A stretch of DNA of 64,000 nucleotides, taken from JAFGBI01 sp964454025. GTDB lineage: Bacteria; Myxococcota_A; Polyangia; Polyangiales; Polyangiaceae. The position numbers and the translations under genes are program-made. The notes beneath the pieces are model-generated. The model saw only the letters and a list, made by a program, of their open reading frames with translations. It was not told the origin of the DNA and did no database searches. Location of the stretch: NCBI GenBank assembly GCA_964454025.1, contig CAYVRP010000019.1, forward strand, positions 1 to 64,000, read 5' to 3'. Shown here piece by piece: positions 44,002 to 51,888 of this stretch (positions are counted from its first letter, which is position 1; each line of letters opens with the position of its first letter).

Positions 44002-44376
44002 ATGCAAGATGGCAAGCACGTGATCCTGTGCATCGATGACGACCCGGACATCCGCGAGTCGCTGCGGATGATCCTGGAGGCCAACGGCTACGTGCACGTC
44101 GGCGCCGCCACGGCCGAGGAGGGGGTGCGGGTGTTCAAGCAGGTGAACCCGGACCTCATCATCGTCGATCTGATGATGGAGGAGGTCGACGCCGGAGCCA
44201 ACTTCGTCAGGGAGCTGAAGCTGCTCGGCTGCCGGGCGCCGATCTATCTGTTGAGCTCGGTCGGCGATTCGCTCAGCATGTCGGTCAGCCCGACGCAGCT
44301 CGGCCTCGACGGCGTCCTCCAGAAGCCGGTCGCGCCGGCGACGCTGCTGGCCCTGCTCCGCGAGAAGCTCGGCTGA
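44002..44376 (+). CDS. Single-domain response regulator (receiver only)
   Basis: A 124-residue CheY-like receiver with no output domain. The acidic pair is in LCIDDDPD, the phospho-accepting Asp in LIIVDLMMEEVD, a Ser/Thr-type switch in YLLSSVGD and the conserved Lys in VLQKPVAPATLL. It should be phosphorylatable and act by protein contact. It follows hoxW by 24 bases on the same strand, so it may be co-transcribed with the hydrogenase operon. It is convergent with a membrane kinase-like gene whose His box lacks the His. Possible partners are that protein or the GAF kinase upstream of hoxF. Start ATG at 44002. Confidence 0.9.
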   Translation: MQDGKHVILCIDDDPDIRESLRMILEANGYVHVGAATAEEGVRVFKQVNPDLIIVDLMMEEVDAGANFVRELKLLGCRAPIYLLSSVGDSLSMSVSPTQLGLDGVLQKPVAPATLLALLREKLG

Positions 44377-44452
44377 ACGTCGGGGGCGCTCGGGCGGCGC
44401 CGATGCCTCCGCCCCCCGCCGACTCGGGTACGATCCTCGCGGCACGGCCCGC

Positions 44453-46126
44453 TCAGGCGGGGTGGCGTCGCGTCGGCGGGATCGTCGGGGCGGATTCGCT
44501 GCCGGGCGGCGGCGCCGCCACGGAGCGGACGATCAGCCGCGCCTCGACGGGCAGCACGATCGTGAGGGTGGTGCCGACGCCGAGGGAGCTCTCGAGCCCG
44601 ATCTCTCCCCCGTGCTCGTGCACGACGTGCGAGCAGTGCGCGAGGCCCAACCCGAGCCCGCCGCTGGCCACCTTGGTGGTGAAGCCAGCGTCGAACACCC
44701 GCGGCAGGTGCTGGGTGGAGATCCCGGGCCCGTCGTCGGTGACGTGAATCGCGACCTTCTCGCCCTGGTGCTCGGTCGTCACCGTGATGGTCCCGCGCCC
44801 GGCCTCGCTGTCGTTGATCGCCTCCACGGCGTTGGCGAGCACGCCGAAGAGGACGTGCTGGATCTGCCGCGCGACGCAGGTGACCGGCGGGACGTCCCCG
44901 TAGCGGCGGAGGACGCGGATCCGGGCCATTCGGGTCGTCATCAAGGCGAGGGTCTGATCGAGCTCGAGGTTGAGATCAACCGCCCTGAGCTCGGACTGGT
45001 CGAGCTTGGCGAAACCGCGGAGCTGCCCGATCACCCTCTCCATTCGGTCGAGCCCTTCGCGGATCACCTGCTCCCCCTGTTCGAGGACCTCGCGCGAGTG
45101 GACGAGGGTGCGATCCGACGGCGCCGCATCCCCGAGCAACGACTGGAGGCGCTGGATGAGGCGACTCGCGGCACGCGACCGCGTTTCGTGCATGGTGCGA
45201 ACCGCGCCGAGCGGCCCCGTCATGTCGTCGGCGACCCCGGCCACGAGGACGCCCAGCGACGCCAGCTTCTCGGCCTCGGCGAGCCGCGCCTGCGCGCGGC
45301 GGAGGTCGTCGGTGCCCGCCACCAGCCCGCCCTCGGCTCGCGTCAGGCGCTCCTCGAGGCTCGCGCGCCGGTGCCGCGCGAGCCCACCCGCGAGGAAGAC
45401 CGCGACGAGGACGGCGGCGTCCAGCGCCAGCACGGGCACGGCCACCCCGAGGGCAGGGAGCGCAAGGGTGAAGACGGTGGCGCCCACCTGGAGCGCGCCG
45501 AGGCCCAGGAGCGCATTGTCGAGCAGCTCCCGCGTGGCCCGATCCCCGGCCTCCCGCCGCGCCCGGCGCAGGAGGACGACCCAGACCAGGGTAGCGATCC
45601 CGTACGGCGCCAGCACCAGCGGGGCCGCCGGGGCGAGGCGGATGGCCACGCCGGCCCCCGGCCGGTAGGCGGCGCCCGCGACCACGAGATCCGTGCCCAG
45701 GGTGAGCAGCGTTCCGCCGAGGGTCAGCCCCGCGAAGAGCACCACGTAGTGCCGGACCCGGATCGGCCCCACGCGTTCGTCGAGCCGCTGGTCCCGCCCC
45801 GTCAGCGAGAGGACGTGCAGCATCGCGAAGAACCCGACCCCGAAGGCGAGCGCCGCCGGTACCCGCGCCCAGCGCGCCGCCGCGGCCGCCACGGGTGCCC
45901 TCAGGGCCGGCGCGTCCGGCGCGCACACCGAGATCCAGCAGAGCTCGCCGACCCGGTCGTCGAGGAACGGGAGGCGGGCCGCCGCCAGGGCGAAGCCGGC
46001 CCACACCAGGCACAGGAGCGCGAAGCTGCCGTGGGCCCGCTCGTGCCGCCGGGCCAGCGTGACGCCTGCCAGGACGACGAGGGCGGGCGCCGCCAGGAGG
46101 GAGGAGATGGCGTATGCGGGCAGCAT
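44453..46126 (-). CDS. Multi-span membrane histidine-kinase-like protein lacking the phospho-accepting His
   Basis: A 557-residue protein. Residues about 1-310 hold about seven hydrophobic spans (for example LLAAPALVVLAGVTLA, VGFFAMLHVLSL, LFAGLTLGGTLLTLG), so the sensor is membrane-embedded. A coiled HisKA-like region follows with EKLASLGVLVAGVADDMTGP: relatives have AGVAHE(I/L)NNPL here, so the His is replaced by Asp. The HATPase_c domain looks complete: N box NAVEAIND, DDGPGIS, and GGLGLGLAHCSHVV. It may be a pseudokinase or phosphatase, or act through another residue. It starts at the ATG complementary to 46124-46126; the frame is open upstream, but those residues overlap the purU promoter. 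It is convergent with the receiver gene of the hox cluster, a natural partner. Confidence 0.85.
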   Translation of the reverse strand: MLPAYAISSLLAAPALVVLAGVTLARRHERAHGSFALLCLVWAGFALAAARLPFLDDRVGELCWISVCAPDAPALRAPVAAAAARWARVPAALAFGVGFFAMLHVLSLTGRDQRLDERVGPIRVRHYVVLFAGLTLGGTLLTLGTDLVVAGAAYRPGAGVAIRLAPAAPLVLAPYGIATLVWVVLLRRARREAGDRATRELLDNALLGLGALQVGATVFTLALPALGVAVPVLALDAAVLVAVFLAGGLARHRRASLEERLTRAEGGLVAGTDDLRRAQARLAEAEKLASLGVLVAGVADDMTGPLGAVRTMHETRSRAASRLIQRLQSLLGDAAPSDRTLVHSREVLEQGEQVIREGLDRMERVIGQLRGFAKLDQSELRAVDLNLELDQTLALMTTRMARIRVLRRYGDVPPVTCVARQIQHVLFGVLANAVEAINDSEAGRGTITVTTEHQGEKVAIHVTDDGPGISTQHLPRVFDAGFTTKVASGGLGLGLAHCSHVVHEHGGEIGLESSLGVGTTLTIVLPVEARLIVRSVAAPPPGSESAPTIPPTRRHPA

Positions 46127-46216
46127 CGGAGCCGGCCGGCCACGGACCAGCGACCAGGGTATCACCTCTCTCACCCCGAGCGCGACGCCGCCGACCGGCG
46201 CTGCTAGATTCCCGCC

Positions 46217-47086
46217 ATGATCTCCCCGGCCGAAAAAGACCTGGCGACGCTGCTCGTGTCCTGCCCCGACCGACGCGGCATCGTCGCGGCGCTGGCGCAG
46301 CTGCTCGCGGGCCACGGCGCCAACATCCTCGACTCCGATCAGCACACCGATCTCGCGGCGGGCCAGTTCTTCCAGCGCCTCCGCGTCGACCTCTCGGAGC
46401 TATTGACCGATCGCGGCACCCTCGAGCGCGCCGTCGCCGAGGTAGCGACCCGCTTCGACATGCAGGTCCGGATCGCGTATGCAAACCGGGTCCAGCGCGT
46501 CGCGATCTTCGTGTCCAAGACGGACCATTGCCTGTACGATCTGCTCTACCGGTACCGGTCCGGCGAGCTCCGCTGCGAGATTGCGCTGGTCGTCAGCAAC
46601 CACCCGGATCTCGAGCCGGTCGCCCGTCACTACGGGATCCGCTTCGAGGTCTTCCCGATCACCCCCGAGACGAAGGCGGACCAGGAGCGGCGCGAGCTCG
46701 AGCTGCTGGCAGAGGAGCGCGTCGACCTGGTGGTGCTCGCGCGCTACATGCAGGTCCTCGGCGCGGAGTTCATCGCCCGGCATCCGCACCGCGTGATCAA
46801 CATCCATCACTCCTTCTTGCCCGCCTTCGTGGGGAGCAAGCCCTACCACCAGGCGTACGAGCGCGGCGTGAAGCTCGTGGGCGCGACCGCCCACTACGCG
46901 ACGGTGAACCTCGACGAAGGACCCATCATCGAGCAGGACGTGATCCGCTGCTCACACCGCGACACCGTGGAGGACCTGATCCGCAAGGGCGCCGACCTCG
47001 AGAAGCTGGTGCTCGCGCGAGCCGTCCGTGCGCACCTCGACGATCGCGTGATCGCGTACGGCAACAAGACCGTCGTCTTCACCTGA
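46217..47086 (+). CDS. purU: Formyltetrahydrofolate deformylase
   Basis: A 289-residue PurU. An N-terminal ACT domain (LLVSCPDRRGIVAALAQLLAGHG, split here at LLVSCPDRRGIV) covers about 1-85. The formyltransferase-like hydrolase domain follows with VAIFVSKTDHCLYDLLYR, CEIALVVSNHPDLEPVA, LVVLARYMQVLG, INIHHSFLPAFVGSKPYHQA (catalytic His), VGATAHYATVNLDEGPII (His and Asp) and QDVIRCSHRDTVEDL. It releases formate from 10-formyl-THF, balancing one-carbon pools; ACT domains often bind glycine or methionine. ATG start at 46217. Divergent from the kinase-like gene with about 90 bases between. Confidence 0.97.
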   Translation: MISPAEKDLATLLVSCPDRRGIVAALAQLLAGHGANILDSDQHTDLAAGQFFQRLRVDLSELLTDRGTLERAVAEVATRFDMQVRIAYANRVQRVAIFVSKTDHCLYDLLYRYRSGELRCEIALVVSNHPDLEPVARHYGIRFEVFPITPETKADQERRELELLAEERVDLVVLARYMQVLGAEFIARHPHRVINIHHSFLPAFVGSKPYHQAYERGVKLVGATAHYATVNLDEGPIIEQDVIRCSHRDTVEDLIRKGADLEKLVLARAVRAHLDDRVIAYGNKTVVFT

Positions 47087-47551
47087 ACGGCCGGAGGCAG
47101 CACGGGCGCCGCACCACGACGTCCGCGTTCACGCCCCCCTGCGGGTCGGGAGGCGCACCGCCGGCCAGACGCGACGGCGCACCACGCCGCCACCCGCGAG
47201 GCTCCCGCGACGTCAGAACCGTGGCGACGGGGGGTCCCAGGCGCGCGGGCGCGACCCCGCGCGCCGCCCCTCCCGGCCCTCGGCCGCGCGCGACCCCGCC
47301 GGAGCAGGGCTCGGCCGGTCCCTGCCGATGAGGGGACGCGAACGGACACCCCGCGACCGCTCCTCGATTCGCCGCGCCTCGTCCGCGGCGGTCCCCGAGC
47401 GCACCCGGGGGCCGCGCGGTCGCCCCCGCGCGGCTCGCGGGGCCGGGCCGGCCCGAGCCTGCCCCGGCATGACCCCAAAAAGCGCCCAAAACGCCGAATA
47501 CACGGGGCAAAAATGGACCCCGGTGGGCCGCCCGAGCTACATTGATGAGGC
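47087..47551. other. Intergenic region, no gene recognised
   Basis: About 465 bases. The first 370 are GC-extreme with only Arg/Pro frames. Positions 47470-47530 are locally A-rich (CCAAAAAGCGCCCAAAACG and GGCAAAAATGG), which may mark the promoter of the EAL gene. Confidence 0.45.
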
Positions 47552-48982
47552 TTGGCGAGCGCTCGACCCCGACCCATCGCGCTGACGGCCCCGTCGGGTG
47601 CGTCCGGCCGAGTCTCGCCCGGGGAGTGCGAGGGCGCTCCCGCCGACTCGGCGCCGCTCGACCTGCTGACGGAGATCGAGTCCCGGATCGAGGTCGAGGA
47701 GGGCCGGGCCTTGGCCCGGTACGGTGGACTCCGCCTCGAGAGCGCCTTCCAGCCGGTGGTGAGCCTGGCGCACGGGCGCGCGGTGGGCTTCGAGGCGCTG
47801 GTCCGTCCCTTCGCGGCGCACCAGCGCGAGTCGCTGCCGCCGACGGACGTCTTCGCGAGCGCCGAAGCGCGCGGGGAAGCCAAGCTGCTCGACGGGGTGT
47901 GCCGCACCCTGCACCTGGTCAACTTCGAGCTGGCGCGGCTCCCGGACGTCTGGGTGTTCGTCAACATGGCCCCGGGGACGATCCTCGCGACGGGTACGCC
48001 CGACCCCCTCTTCTCGCTGCTGCTCGATCGCCGTGGGGTGCCCCCCCAGCAGGTGGTGATCGAGATCCTGGAGTCGAAGACGTACGACGAGCGGCGGCTG
48101 GCGAGCGTCGTGAGTTACTTCCGCGACCTCGGCTGCGTGGTCGCACTCGACGATTTCGGCGCCGGGCAGTCGAATTTCGAGCGCATCTGGCGCATCGCCC
48201 CCGACCTGGTCAAGCTCGACCGCTCCATGCTGGAGGAAGCGACCAGGGAGCCGCGGGTGCGGCGCATCCTACCCGGGCTCGTGTCGCTGCTGCACGAGGC
48301 CGGCTGCCTCGTGGTGATGGAAGGCATCGAAGACGAGCACCAGGCGCTGATCGCGATGGAGATGGACGTGGATTTCGTCCAAGGCTTCTTCTTCGGCTTC
48401 CCGGTGGCCAGGATCGACCCGGCCTGCGAGCGGCTCGCGACCACGATGCGGAACCTGTTCCGGACCTTCCGCAAAGAGATGGCGCGCCAGACCGAGGTTT
48501 CGCGGGAGATGCTCGAGCAGTACACGCGCGCGTTGGATCGCGTCGGCGCCCACGTCCGCGAGGGCACCGACCTCGCGGTCGCCTGCCGCGAGCTGCTCGC
48601 GCTCGGCGGCGTGGACCGCTGCTACCTGCTCGACGGCGACGGGATGCAGATCGGGCAGGCCGTCGAGGCCACCCGGCGCCGGACGGCGACCGACGCGCGC
48701 TTCCGTCCCTTCGCCAACTGCGAGGGCGCCAACTGGTATCGTCGCCCCTACTTCCGCCGTGCCATCACGCGACCGGGGGTGGTGCAGATATCGCAGCCCT
48801 ACCTCTCGATGACGGACGGGCGAAGCTGCATGACGCTATCCATCGGCGTCGAGGTGGCGAGCCGCCTGCAGGTGCTCTGCGCCGATCTCGACTGGGAGTC
48901 CTGGGAGCCGTTGAGCGGCCCGCCGAGCTGGCGGCCCGCGCCGAACCTGCGCTGGAACGAGCTCGAGGGCGACGGGGAGTGA
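47552..48982 (+). CDS. EAL-domain c-di-GMP phosphodiesterase with C-terminal Cache/PAS-like domain
   Basis: A 476-residue cytoplasmic protein. EAL domain at about 55-300 with substrate and metal residues visible: FQPVVSLAHGRAVGFEALVR (EAL), VFVNMAP (Asn), VIEILES (Glu), ALDDFGAGQSN (Asp pair), LVKLDRSM (Lys), VVMEGIED (Glu) and FVQGFFFGFP (Gln). All catalytic residues are present, so it should hydrolyse c-di-GMP. A helical connector (about 305-350) leads to a sensor-like domain ending WYRRPYFRRAI, VVQISQPYLSMTDGRSCMTL, typical of Cache/YkuI_C-like ligand-binding folds placed after an EAL. It has no membrane span. The start is uncertain: a TTG at 47552 gives the full ORF, with only a poorly spaced GAGG before it. 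Confidence 0.88.
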   Translation: MASARPRPIALTAPSGASGRVSPGECEGAPADSAPLDLLTEIESRIEVEEGRALARYGGLRLESAFQPVVSLAHGRAVGFEALVRPFAAHQRESLPPTDVFASAEARGEAKLLDGVCRTLHLVNFELARLPDVWVFVNMAPGTILATGTPDPLFSLLLDRRGVPPQQVVIEILESKTYDERRLASVVSYFRDLGCVVALDDFGAGQSNFERIWRIAPDLVKLDRSMLEEATREPRVRRILPGLVSLLHEAGCLVVMEGIEDEHQALIAMEMDVDFVQGFFFGFPVARIDPACERLATTMRNLFRTFRKEMARQTEVSREMLEQYTRALDRVGAHVREGTDLAVACRELLALGGVDRCYLLDGDGMQIGQAVEATRRRTATDARFRPFANCEGANWYRRPYFRRAITRPGVVQISQPYLSMTDGRSCMTLSIGVEVASRLQVLCADLDWESWEPLSGPPSWRPAPNLRWNELEGDGE

Positions 48983-48990
48983 CCCCGGCT

Positions 48991-50214
48991 TCAGTCCCGG
49001 TCCTGGTCGAGCAGCGTCAACACCAGCGGGCAGTGGTCGCTCAGGCGCTGCTCGACGAGCGATCGCTGGCGCCGGGGAGCGCAGGCGATCTCACCGCAGA
49101 CGCCTCCGACCTCGGCCACAGCCCCCCCGGGTAGCTCCGCGAGCTCACCGCCGACGACGAAGTGATCGAGCAGGGCGCCGACTCCCTGGTAGTAGTGGGT
49201 GCAGGCGCTCGTCGGGGGGACGGCGCGCAGCCCCGCCCCAGCGAGCCGCTGCCGAAAATCCTGGAGCTCCGCCGGGGGCGGGACGGCCGGCGAGCAGCGC
49301 CCGCAGCCCATGGTGTTGAAATCCCCGGCGAACAAGACGTCCTCGTCGGCGACCGCGGCGCGCGCCTCGGCCAGCACCGAGGGGAGCGCGGCGAGGGATC
49401 TCTGGCGCAGGGTCAATGAGCGCCGGTCGCTACCGCTCTTGAGATGCACGCTGATGACGTGCAGATCCAGCCCCCCCGGGAACCGGAGGTGCGCGCCGAA
49501 GCCGGGGCGGAGCTGGTCCTGACAGGCGACGCCGTGCGGGTTGAGCCCGGCGTAGGTGCGCAGGGCGCGAGCGGTGACGCGAGACTCGTCGTACAGGAGC
49601 CCGACGTGCTGCCCGGGCCCGTTCTCGCAGTCGTCGAACGCCGCACGCCAGCGGCCCCGAGTGTCCCGGTCGAGCGCAGCGGTGAGCCGAGCGGTCGCGG
49701 CGGCGGCGGCCGGGTGGGTCTTCCACTCCTGCACCGCGAGCACGTCGACGTCGAGCAGGGCGATCGCGCAGGCGAGCCACTCGAGGTCGGTACCGGCGCC
49801 GCGAGACGGGCGCTTGCCGGGGACCCCGTCGGGAAACCACCGGACGTTCCAGGTGCCGATCCGGGCCAACCCCGCGGCGCGTGGCGTCCGCGCTGCGAGG
49901 CGGGCGCGGCATGGTTCCGGCGCCGACCAGGGCGACGGGTCCGCAGACGAGCTCGCTGCCGCACCTGGCTCGGGCGTGGATGACGTGAGCGGACGTGCCG
50001 AAGGCGTCGGAGCGGCCCCCGGGGTCGACACCGCCAGGCTGGCGCCGGCGAGGGACCGCTGCGAGGCGCCCGGCGGCGGGGCCGGAGTTGCCCGACGCCA
50101 GGAAGCGGGCGGCGCCGCCTCCGCGCTCCACCCCGGGGCGTCCCGGGCCCGGGGCTGGCACCCGGCAGCGCCCGCGAACGCCCCGCAGGTGAAGGCGAGC
50201 AGAAGCCACCGCAC
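48991..50214 (-). CDS. Endonuclease/exonuclease/phosphatase-family lipoprotein
   Basis: A 407-residue protein. The GTG complementary to 50212-50214 opens a lipoprotein signal (WLLLAFTCGAFAGAAGC). A Ser/Pro/Ala-rich linker of about 85 residues follows, then the EEP (DNase I-like) domain: IGTWNVRWFPDG (Asn), LAVQEWKTHP (Glu), HVISVHLKSGSD (His), VLFAGDFNTMGCGRCSP (GDFN) and the terminal SDHCPLVLTL (SDH). All catalytic motifs are in order, so it could be an exported nuclease or phosphodiesterase. Six or more Cys suggest disulfides, consistent with export. The frame is open another 103 codons upstream but is low-complexity there. Tail-to-tail with the EAL gene, with 8 bases between. Confidence 0.83.
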   Translation of the reverse strand: MRWLLLAFTCGAFAGAAGCQPRARDAPGWSAEAAPPASWRRATPAPPPGASQRSLAGASLAVSTPGAAPTPSARPLTSSTPEPGAAASSSADPSPWSAPEPCRARLAARTPRAAGLARIGTWNVRWFPDGVPGKRPSRGAGTDLEWLACAIALLDVDVLAVQEWKTHPAAAAATARLTAALDRDTRGRWRAAFDDCENGPGQHVGLLYDESRVTARALRTYAGLNPHGVACQDQLRPGFGAHLRFPGGLDLHVISVHLKSGSDRRSLTLRQRSLAALPSVLAEARAAVADEDVLFAGDFNTMGCGRCSPAVPPPAELQDFRQRLAGAGLRAVPPTSACTHYYQGVGALLDHFVVGGELAELPGGAVAEVGGVCGEIACAPRRQRSLVEQRLSDHCPLVLTLLDQDRD

Positions 50215-50516
50215 CCCTTCATGGTCGCACGACGTGGTCGGGACGCCCAAGTGGACGCCACCGGCGCACAGGGCGGGGTGCGCCCGTCGCGCCCCGAGCC
50301 TCAGTACCATCGGCCGGCCCAGCGGGTCCGGACCGAAACCGCGACCCGGTTGCGCACCCGCTACCCGGGCAGGCTCTCGACCTGCATTTTCCCCGGGCGA
50401 GCCCGCTCCGAGCGATTGATCCGCCCGCCCGCCCGTGGTCTCTAGTGCGACACGCCCGGCGATCCGGGGCAGCGGCGCTCGCCCCTTTCTGCAGGGCCTT
50501 GCAAAGGATCCGGCCG
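50215..50516. other. Divergent intergenic region, no gene recognised
   Basis: About 300 bases between the nuclease-like lipoprotein and the next plus-strand gene. No motif beyond the ribosome-binding AAAGGA just upstream of 50517. The small frames are shadows. Confidence 0.45.
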
Positions 50517-51839
50517 ATGTCAACCAGCCCGAGCCCCCAGCCCTTCGACTCGCTCCTGCCGACGGGACGCGAGCGATTCCTCGCCCAGGTGATGGTCCAC
50601 GCCCTGCAAGACGGCTGGGCGACCGCGGAGGACTTCCTCCGGCACTTCCCGCCGCAGAAGCTCATCGAATCCCTGGCGGAGGTGGAGGAGCTCCGGGTAA
50701 ACCTCCTCGTCAAGGCGGCGAAGGTCCACGCCAAGGCGGCCGCCAAGAAGTCGATCGAGTCCGCGGCGGAGGATCTCTCGATCGCCGTGTCCGAGAGGAT
50801 CTGCGAGCCGGCGGAGATCCTGGAGGTCTACGGCCCCGACGACCGCGTCACGTTCCTCGACGCCAGCGAGCTCTGGACCTTCGCGACCGAGGGCGAATGG
50901 TGGAGCGTCGGGAGCAAGGAGCGGGACCACGGGCGGGCGCTCGCGCGCCTCGTCTTCATGGTGGAGCGGGCGCTCGCTCAGAACCTGATCAGCCTGCAGG
51001 AGCTGGCGGACGCCCTCACCTTCGACGAGATCGCCAGCCTCCTCCCCGTGCAGCGGCTGCAGGACGTCGTGCGACATGCGCTGATCTCGGGGCGCGAAGG
51101 GAAGGTGCTCGACGAGAAGAGCCTGCTCAGCGTCGTGCCGCTGGAGGAGCTGCTCGGCCTCTTCGAGCTCGCGGAGGTGTGGAATCGCGTGGTGGTCGGC
51201 GTGATCGCGAAGCCGAACGAGCTCATTCCCACCGGCGAGGGCGAGGGCGAGGACGAGGCCGGCAAGGCCGGAAAGCCGAAGCCCGCGGCGCGACGCGCCG
51301 ATTCCGTCCGCCCCGCCGCCAAGCCCGCGTCGGCAGCGAGGCCTGCGGTGCCGGCGAAGGCCGCCCCGAGCAGCTCGCGCCCGACCTCGATCAGCGCGCC
51401 CGCCGGAGCGTCGCGCCCGCCGACGCCCGCCAAGCCCGCGCCGTTGCCGGCGGGGAGCCCGCCGAAGGCCGTGTCCGCACCGCCCCCCCCGCCCCCCCGG
51501 CCCCCCCGGGGGGGGGGGGGGGGGGGGCGGGGGGGGGCGGCGGGGGGGGGGGGCCTCTCCCAGATCGGGCGGCTCCCCCCGTCGCATGCGCACCTTTCGC
51601 TCGCGATGCTCCTGTCCATCGACACCATGTACGCGGACCTCGAGATCGCCAGCTCCGACGAGGAGCGCGAGGACGCGATTCGGGAGGCCTTCCCGAACCA
51701 GGTCCAGCTCCGGCAGGCGATGCTGGCGCTGATCGAGCTCCTGGACCCCACGATCAACACCAAGGATCCGCTGATCCGCGACGCCGAGGTCGACTCGCTG
51801 ATCAAGATCGTCATGTTCGAGGAGCGCCGCCGGCGCTGA
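50517..51839 (+). CDS. Protein of unknown function with two conserved-looking ends and a Pro/Gly linker
   Basis: A 440-residue soluble protein starting at ATG 50517 with AAAGGA eight bases upstream. I do not recognise the family. Residues 1-245 are helical with good codon use (LPTGRERFLAQVMVHALQDG, AEDFLRHFPPQKLIESLAEV, LLSVVPLEELLGLFELAEVW). Residues about 245-355 are an Ala/Pro/Lys linker ending in poly-Pro then poly-Gly. Residues about 356-440 are again ordinary, acidic and helical (AMLLSIDTMYADLEI, RDAEVDSLIKIVMFEE). Frame is kept across the homopolymers, since both sides read as normal protein. The next gene begins 49 bases downstream on the same strand and may be co-transcribed. Confidence 0.78.
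   Translation: MSTSPSPQPFDSLLPTGRERFLAQVMVHALQDGWATAEDFLRHFPPQKLIESLAEVEELRVNLLVKAAKVHAKAAAKKSIESAAEDLSIAVSERICEPAEILEVYGPDDRVTFLDASELWTFATEGEWWSVGSKERDHGRALARLVFMVERALAQNLISLQELADALTFDEIASLLPVQRLQDVVRHALISGREGKVLDEKSLLSVVPLEELLGLFELAEVWNRVVVGVIAKPNELIPTGEGEGEDEAGKAGKPKPAARRADSVRPAAKPASAARPAVPAKAAPSSSRPTSISAPAGASRPPTPAKPAPLPAGSPPKAVSAPPPPPPRPPRGGGGGGRGGAAGGGGLSQIGRLPPSHAHLSLAMLLSIDTMYADLEIASSDEEREDAIREAFPNQVQLRQAMLALIELLDPTINTKDPLIRDAEVDSLIKIVMFEERRRR
51482..51553. repeat. Mirror-like poly-C then poly-G tract inside a coding region
   Basis: A run of C blocks (8, 7 and 7 long) is followed directly by G blocks (about 20, 8 and 11 long), forming a near-palindrome that can fold into a very stable hairpin. 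It encodes PPPPPPRPP then GGGGGGRGG. Such tracts are unreliable in sequencing, and the true length may differ by multiples of three. Confidence 0.85.
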
Positions 51840-51888
51840 CGGCCCGCCGGCGCCCGCTGGGGCCGCGACCACTCCGGCCCGAACCGCC

